Source of the DNA: CAZGYE01 sp964530165
GTDB taxonomy: Bacteria; Planctomycetota; Planctomycetia; Planctomycetales; Planctomycetaceae
DNA: 25,077 nt
Direction of reading: 5' to 3'
Assembly: GCA_964530165.1 (NCBI GenBank)
Contig: CAZGYE010000044.1
Span: forward strand, 1-25,077
Shown: positions 20,693 to 25,077 of the stretch, piece by piece
Position numbering within the stretch: the stretch's first letter is position 1
How the letters are laid out: every line of letters begins with the position of its first letter
The notes under the pieces: generated by a model
Database searches by the model: none
What the model was told of the DNA's origin: nothing
The model's input: the letters and a program-made list of their open reading frames with translations, nothing else
Made by a program: the position numbers and the translations under genes

Positions 20693-23614
20693 ATGAACAT
20701 GCCCCGTTACGACGCCAAACGCATCGAAGCCAAGTGGCAACAATTCTGGGACGAGAATGAAACGTTCCAGACGCCCAACGCGGTCGACGGAAAAGAGAAA
20801 CTGTACGTGCTCGACATGTTTCCCTATCCGTCGGGCGACGGTCTGCACGTCGGTCATCCGGAGGGCTATACGGCCACCGACATTGTCTGCCGCTACAGCC
20901 GCATGCGGGGCAAGCACGTTTTGCACCCCATGGGCTGGGACGCCTTCGGGCTGCCCGCCGAACAGCACGCCGTCAAGACCGGCGCGCATCCGCAAATCAC
21001 CACGTACAAGAACATCGACACCTTTCGTCGTCAGTTGAAGATGCTCGGCTTCAGCTACGACTGGAGCCGGGAATTTTCCACCACCGACCCCGACTACTTT
21101 CGCTGGACGCAGTGGATTTTCCTGCAGATCTTTGACACCTGGTACGACCCGGACTATCAGTGGACTGGACCGGACGGCAAGCAGCGCACTGGCCGGGGAC
21201 GCCCCATCTCCGAGCTGCCGATTCCGGACGACGTGCAATCGGAAGGGGAAGAGGCCGTCCGCCGCTACCAGGATCGGCACCGGCTGGCCTACCAGCACGA
21301 GGCGCCGGTCAACTGGTGCTCCGCCCTGGGAACCGTGCTGTCCAACGAAGAAATCGTCGACGGCAAGAGCGAGCGGGGCGGTCATCCGGTCGAACGATTG
21401 CCCCTCAGACAGTGGATGCTGAAGATCACGGCGTATGCGGATCGCCTGCTGGAAGGGCTCGACGAGCTCAACTGGTCCGAGTCGATCAAAATGCTGCAAC
21501 GCAACTGGATCGGCAAGAGCGAGGGGGCCGAGGTTGATTTCTTCATCGGGCCGTCGGTTGACTGGCAGAACTGGAAGGCAATTCGCGCCGATTCGGGGTT
21601 TCCCCAGGAACCGGGCGACGACGTGCTGCGCGTCTACACGACGCGGCCCGATACGCTCTTCGGGGCGACTTACATGGTGCTGGCGCCGGAGCATCCGTTT
21701 GGCGAACGGCTCACGACGCCGGAACAGAAGGAAGCCGTCCAGACGTATTGCCGGCAGACGTCGCTGAAGAGCGATCTGGACCGCACCGATCTGGCGAAAG
21801 AAAAAACCGGCGTGTTCACCGGTTCGTACGCCGTCAACCCGGTCAACGGCGAGCGGATTCCCATCTGGATTGCCGATTACGTGCTCATCAGCTACGGGAC
21901 CGGTGCAATCATGGCCGTCCCGGCACACGACCTGCGCGACTGGGAGTTCGCCGTCAAGTTCGATCTGCCCATCATTCCCGTCGTCGGGCCGCCGGCCGGC
22001 TACGAACCGACGAAAGAGGAACAGACGCTGGCCCGCGAGATTGACGGGCGCGTCGAGTTTCCGTTTGCCGGCGAGGGGACGGCGGTCAACTCGGGCGATT
22101 ACAGCGGCCAGACGACGGCCCAGTTCAAGAAGACGATCACCGACGATTTCGCCGCTTGCGGCTTAGCGCGCGCTGCTGTCAACTTCCGTCTGCGCGACTG
22201 GCTGTTCAGTCGCCAACACTTCTGGGGCGAGCCGTTTCCCATTTGGCGCGAGTTGGACGCCGAGGACCACATGACCGGCCTGATGCGAACCGATCCGGAA
22301 GATCAACTGCCCGTTTCGCTGCCGGAGGATTTTGACTTCAAACCGCATGGCCGGCCCGATCCGCCGCTGGAAGAAGCCGGCGACGAATGGCTCTACAAGA
22401 TCGATACGGACGGCGTTCGCCTGAAGCGCGAGACCAACAGCATGCCGCAATGGGCCGGGAGTTGCTGGTACTATCTGCGCTTCTGCGATCCGAAGAACGA
22501 CCGGCGGTTCATCGACCCCGAGGTCGAGAAGGTTTGGATGCCCGTGGACCTCTACATTGGCGGGGCCGAGCATGCCGTCTTGCACTTGCTGTATGCACGC
22601 TTCTGGCACAAGGTGCTCTTCGACCGCGGCCACCTGAGCCACCCGGAGCCATTCCAGCGGCTGGTCAACCAGGGCATGATTCTGGGCGAACCGGAATTTC
22701 AGGCACTGAGGAGTAAAGACGGTGAATGGGCATCGTTCGAGCCTGATTCTAACGACTGGGTTCAGACATCCGAACATTTCCGCTACAAGCGGATCATCGA
22801 CGAAAAGGACTTCACACGAACAAAGCTCAGTGAATCGCAGGTCGAGAAACGGGGCGATCAGTTCGTGCTCAGAAAGGACCCGTCGATTGTCGTCGACAGC
22901 CGGGCCTACAAGATGTCGAAATCGCGGGGCAATGTCGTCAACCCCGACGACGTCGTCGCCCAATACGGGGCCGACAGCTTGCGGTTGTACGAGATGTTCA
23001 TGGGCCCGCTGGAGCAGATGAAGCCCTGGAGCATGGCCGGCGTGGAAGGCGTTAGCCGCTTCTTGGGACGGGTGTGGCGGATGATCGCTGATGAACGGGC
23101 CGACGAGGTCCGGCTCAACCCGGCCGTCCGGGACGTCGAGCCGAACGAAAGCCAGTTGCGCATCCTGCACAAGACCATTCGGGCGGTGACCGAGGACATT
23201 GAGAAACTGTCGTTCAACACGGCCATCAGCCGCATGATGGAGTTCACCAACGCAGTGGGCCAGCAGGACCCGCGGCCGAAGTCGCTGCTTCGACCGTTCG
23301 TGCTGCTGCTGAGCCCTTTCGCCCCGCACATTGCCGAGGAGCTGTGGCAGTTGCTCGGCCATTCCCAGACGCTCTCCTACGAGCCTTGGCCGCAGTACGA
23401 CGAACGTCTCGTCGCCGAGTCGGAAATCGAGATTCCCGTGCAGGTCAACGGCAAGCTCCGAGGGAAAATCAAGGTCCCCGCCGGCGCCGATCAGACCGCC
23501 ATCGGGCAAACGGCCGAGCAGGACGAAGCCGTCGCCAAACACCTCGCCGGCAAGAACGTCGTGAAGGTGATCGTGGTACCGGGCCGACTGGTAAATTTTG
23601 TGGTCAACGGGTGA
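20693..23614 (+). CDS. leuS: Leucyl-tRNA synthetase
   Basis: Class I aminoacyl-tRNA synthetase charging tRNA-Leu, about 973 residues, over 100 longer than the E. coli enzyme. The HIGH signature is HVGH (residues 52-55, in PYPSGDGLHVGHPEGYTATD); KMSKS is at 740-744 in YKMSKSRGNVVNPDD. The CP1 editing domain contains TTRPDTLFGATYMVLAPEHP and GTGAIMAVPAHDLRDWEFA. The zinc-domain region and NSMPQWAGSCWYYLR catalytic block follow. Two lineage-type insertions are present: about 145-185 (rich in GPDGKQRTGRGRPI) and a leucine-specific insertion of about 60 residues before KMSKS. A C-terminal VQVNGKLRGKIKVP domain ends the protein. The start at 20693 (or ATG 20699) is chosen because the conserved NMPRYDAKRIEAKWQ begins there; upstream ATG 20609 would add an unrelated hydrophobic tail. 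Confidence 0.97.
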   Translation: MNMPRYDAKRIEAKWQQFWDENETFQTPNAVDGKEKLYVLDMFPYPSGDGLHVGHPEGYTATDIVCRYSRMRGKHVLHPMGWDAFGLPAEQHAVKTGAHPQITTYKNIDTFRRQLKMLGFSYDWSREFSTTDPDYFRWTQWIFLQIFDTWYDPDYQWTGPDGKQRTGRGRPISELPIPDDVQSEGEEAVRRYQDRHRLAYQHEAPVNWCSALGTVLSNEEIVDGKSERGGHPVERLPLRQWMLKITAYADRLLEGLDELNWSESIKMLQRNWIGKSEGAEVDFFIGPSVDWQNWKAIRADSGFPQEPGDDVLRVYTTRPDTLFGATYMVLAPEHPFGERLTTPEQKEAVQTYCRQTSLKSDLDRTDLAKEKTGVFTGSYAVNPVNGERIPIWIADYVLISYGTGAIMAVPAHDLRDWEFAVKFDLPIIPVVGPPAGYEPTKEEQTLAREIDGRVEFPFAGEGTAVNSGDYSGQTTAQFKKTITDDFAACGLARAAVNFRLRDWLFSRQHFWGEPFPIWRELDAEDHMTGLMRTDPEDQLPVSLPEDFDFKPHGRPDPPLEEAGDEWLYKIDTDGVRLKRETNSMPQWAGSCWYYLRFCDPKNDRRFIDPEVEKVWMPVDLYIGGAEHAVLHLLYARFWHKVLFDRGHLSHPEPFQRLVNQGMILGEPEFQALRSKDGEWASFEPDSNDWVQTSEHFRYKRIIDEKDFTRTKLSESQVEKRGDQFVLRKDPSIVVDSRAYKMSKSRGNVVNPDDVVAQYGADSLRLYEMFMGPLEQMKPWSMAGVEGVSRFLGRVWRMIADERADEVRLNPAVRDVEPNESQLRILHKTIRAVTEDIEKLSFNTAISRMMEFTNAVGQQDPRPKSLLRPFVLLLSPFAPHIAEELWQLLGHSQTLSYEPWPQYDERLVAESEIEIPVQVNGKLRGKIKVPAGADQTAIGQTAEQDEAVAKHLAGKNVVKVIVVPGRLVNFVVNG

Positions 23615-23630
23615 TCGCCATCGGCGCCAG

Positions 23631-23650
23631 CCGCGGGTGAATACCCGCGG
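23631..23650. terminator. Perfect hairpin after leuS
   Basis: CCGCGGGT (23631-23638) and ACCCGCGG (23643-23650) are exact reverse complements around a GAAT loop, 16 bases after the leuS stop and 43 bases before the stop of the convergent gene. A T-run is missing on either side, so it is not a classical intrinsic terminator. It may still stop or protect both convergent transcripts, or be an interspersed palindromic repeat. Confidence 0.5.
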
Positions 23651-23693
23651 AGATTCATTCGCGGCTCATGGAGCACCCAGACGGCTTGGGGGC

Positions 23694-25077
23694 TCATTTT
23701 TTCTTTTCGTCCGTCTCGGTGTCCGGCTTGTCCGCCGATGTGGATGCGGGGGCCGCGGATTCGGTCGATTCCGCTTCAGCCGGTGTGGATTCCGTCTGCG
23801 TCGAATCGTCCGATTCGCTTTTCTCAGACGGCGTCTCGTCGCCTGCGGCGGTCGATTCGGTCTCGGGCGACTCGACGTCGATCGTGTAGAGCTTGACGTC
23901 GCCGAACTTGGCCTTGCATTTCGGGCATTCGGCCTTGGCGATTCCCTTGCCCGCTTTGCCGCCGATCTTTTCTTTCTTTTGACCGTCCATGCTGATGACC
24001 AGCTTGCACGCCTGGCACCGCCAACCGATCTGCTTGACATCGAAGGCCGGATCGTTCTCGTAGAACTCGAGGTTCTCCAGAACCCGCAGTTCTTGCTCCG
24101 TGTAGTGACACTTCAGAACGGTGAATTCATCGGTCAACGGGACGCTGCATTCGTGGCTTTCCTGTTCAAGCTCCTCGAACCCGTACCGATCGGAGATGCT
24201 CTTTTCGAATTCGCGGAACTCCGAAAGCGTGAACGAAACGAAATAGGCCTTTTCTTGCCCCTCGAGCTTCGGAAAACGAACGGCAATCCGGCCGACGCCG
24301 AACACCGGAATCCCGGCGAACATCGATTCGTGTTCGTAAGCGGCCGGCTGCACAATGCGAATGTCGCCAACGGCATCCGGCGGGAACAGCTTCTGCTCGA
24401 ATACAGGCAGCTCTCCCAGTGGCTTGCCGTCTTGCAGATGCGTCAACATCGTTTCGCGAACGGGGTCTTTCTTCTTGTCGGCGCTTTTCCCCATGCCGAT
24501 TTTCTTCAGCAGCTTGACCACCAGCAACCCTTCCTCCGTCAACCCGAAGTCCAGCGGCTCGAAAAGGCTTTGCAGGCTGCCCGCTTTCAGCTTGAGTTTC
24601 GCCGGTTCGACCAAGTGGACGTGCATGTCTTTGAGCCAGACGGTCGCTTTTTTGGGAGCCGCTTCGCCCTCTTTCCTGGCGGCTCGGGCGGCGGCCTTGG
24701 TCCGTTCGGCGAGAATTTCCGCCCAGGACTGGGTCGGAACCGAAAAGAGCTCCTTACACTTGGGACAGCGCCCGGCCTTGCCGCGGTGCCGTTCGTGCAC
24801 TTCGATACGATGGCCGTTCGGACAATATACCAGAACCCGATTCGGCGCGCGCGGCCCCCGCGTGCGCCGGTCCCGTCGTGTGCGAGAACGGCGTTCGTGC
24901 GTTTCCGCCTCTTCGGACAAAGCGACCTGCAGCAGTGCGTCCCCGCCGGTGGCCACGGAGTGGGCCTCCGGGGTCTGGGTCTCTTCAGCGTCCGGCTTTG
25001 ACTCAGCATTTTCCGGATCGGATTTCTTTTCGCCCTGTTCGGCTTCCGGCTCTGGTTGCTTGTCGCCTTCTTTCGCT
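23694..25077 (-). CDS. Two-zinc-ribbon hypothetical protein with acidic tails (5' end outside window)
   Basis: At least 460 residues; the reading frame stays open to the window edge, so the N-terminus is missing. The visible N-terminal part is acidic and low-complexity (KPDAEETQTPEAHS), then basic (ERRSRTRRDRRTRG). A first ribbon with YCPNGHRIEVHERHRGKAG and RCPKCKELF is typical of planctomycete zinc-ribbon proteins. A central domain (KATVWLKDMHVHLVEPAKLK ... FPKLEGQEKAYFVSFTLSEF) follows, then a second ribbon (WRCQACKLVISMDG, AECPKCKAKFG). It ends with a Ser/Thr/Glu-rich tail closing in DEKKK. The function is unknown; the ribbons suggest nucleic-acid or protein binding. A GTG at 24956 is not needed as a start because the frame continues upstream without a stop. 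Confidence 0.75.
   Translation of the reverse strand, partial: AKEGDKQPEPEAEQGEKKSDPENAESKPDAEETQTPEAHSVATGGDALLQVALSEEAETHERRSRTRRDRRTRGPRAPNRVLVYCPNGHRIEVHERHRGKAGRCPKCKELFSVPTQSWAEILAERTKAAARAARKEGEAAPKKATVWLKDMHVHLVEPAKLKLKAGSLQSLFEPLDFGLTEEGLLVVKLLKKIGMGKSADKKKDPVRETMLTHLQDGKPLGELPVFEQKLFPPDAVGDIRIVQPAAYEHESMFAGIPVFGVGRIAVRFPKLEGQEKAYFVSFTLSEFREFEKSISDRYGFEELEQESHECSVPLTDEFTVLKCHYTEQELRVLENLEFYENDPAFDVKQIGWRCQACKLVISMDGQKKEKIGGKAGKGIAKAECPKCKAKFGDVKLYTIDVESPETESTAAGDETPSEKSESDDSTQTESTPAEAESTESAAPASTSADKPDTETDEKKK

Noticed and set aside
20648..21928. 426-residue minus-strand open frame opposite leuS
   Set aside because: It lies fully antisense to leuS HIGH and editing regions, and its composition is that of a shadow frame.
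22163..23542. 459-residue minus-strand open frame opposite leuS
   Set aside because: Antisense to the KMSKS half of leuS; no domain signature.
23598..25001. 467-residue plus-strand open frame opposite the zinc-ribbon gene
   Set aside because: Very rich in Arg, Phe, Gly and Leu, as expected from antisense of Glu/Lys/Ser codons; the minus strand has two Cys ribbons.

Overview
The window is GC-rich bacterial chromosome, about 85% coding, and most likely comes from a member of the Planctomycetes. This assignment is an inference from gene content. The supporting genes are a fused 3-dehydroquinate dehydratase/shikimate dehydrogenase, a eukaryote-like UDP-sugar pyrophosphorylase of the UDPGP family, a small DUF5658-type membrane protein, several lineage-type hypotheticals, a Gfo/Idh oxidoreductase remnant, and short degenerate repeats between operons of a kind I associate with PVC-group genomes. 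No phage genes, transposase, CRISPR array, rRNA or tRNA is visible.

Layout. (1) 1-4.7 kb: a small conserved hypothetical, a UbiA-family prenyltransferase (minus), ribosomal protein bL27 (plus), and a minus-strand pair made of an HtrA-like protease and a solute-binding lipoprotein. (2) 4.9-6.3 kb: a phosphofructokinase-family enzyme with an unusual signature and an internal insertion. (3) 6.3-7.06 kb: a decayed stretch with the C-terminal remnant of a Gfo/Idh/MocA oxidoreductase. (4) 7.07-11.4 kb: a shikimate-pathway block. It holds an EPSP synthase (aroA) overlapping a very divergent chorismate-synthase-like gene, then, after a repeat-rich spacer, the bifunctional aroDE. (5) 11.8-17.3 kb: a minus-strand run of a PLP-dependent D-threonine aldolase/D-serine dehydratase-like enzyme, a rubredoxin-like zinc/iron ribbon protein, a methyltransferase, two hypotheticals, RuvX and a mannose-1-phosphate guanylyltransferase. 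(6) 17.4-18.7 kb: a MazEF-type toxin-antitoxin pair with a recognisable promoter, and an orphan HigA-type antitoxin with a palindromic site. (7) 18.7-20.6 kb: a UDPGP-family pyrophosphorylase overlapping a DUF5658-like membrane protein by ATGA. (8) 20.7-25.1 kb: leuS, and a convergent two-zinc-ribbon protein that runs off the window edge.

The most unusual item is the aroA/aroC-like pair. The EPSP synthase keeps its recognisable catalytic residues. The chorismate-synthase homologue keeps the fold signatures of the family but has lost the FGESHG histidine and an arginine of the GGGRSSARET motif, and it carries a helical insertion of roughly 70 residues. It also uses ATA codons, and it sits between a decayed region and a self-complementary repeat block. 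It may be a re-purposed or alternative enzyme for enolpyruvyl-shikimate-type compounds. Other points of interest are in-frame capture of an intergenic-type repeat and an 18-nt tandem repeat by the sugar nucleotidyltransferase gene, and at least five families of short degenerate repeats at operon boundaries.
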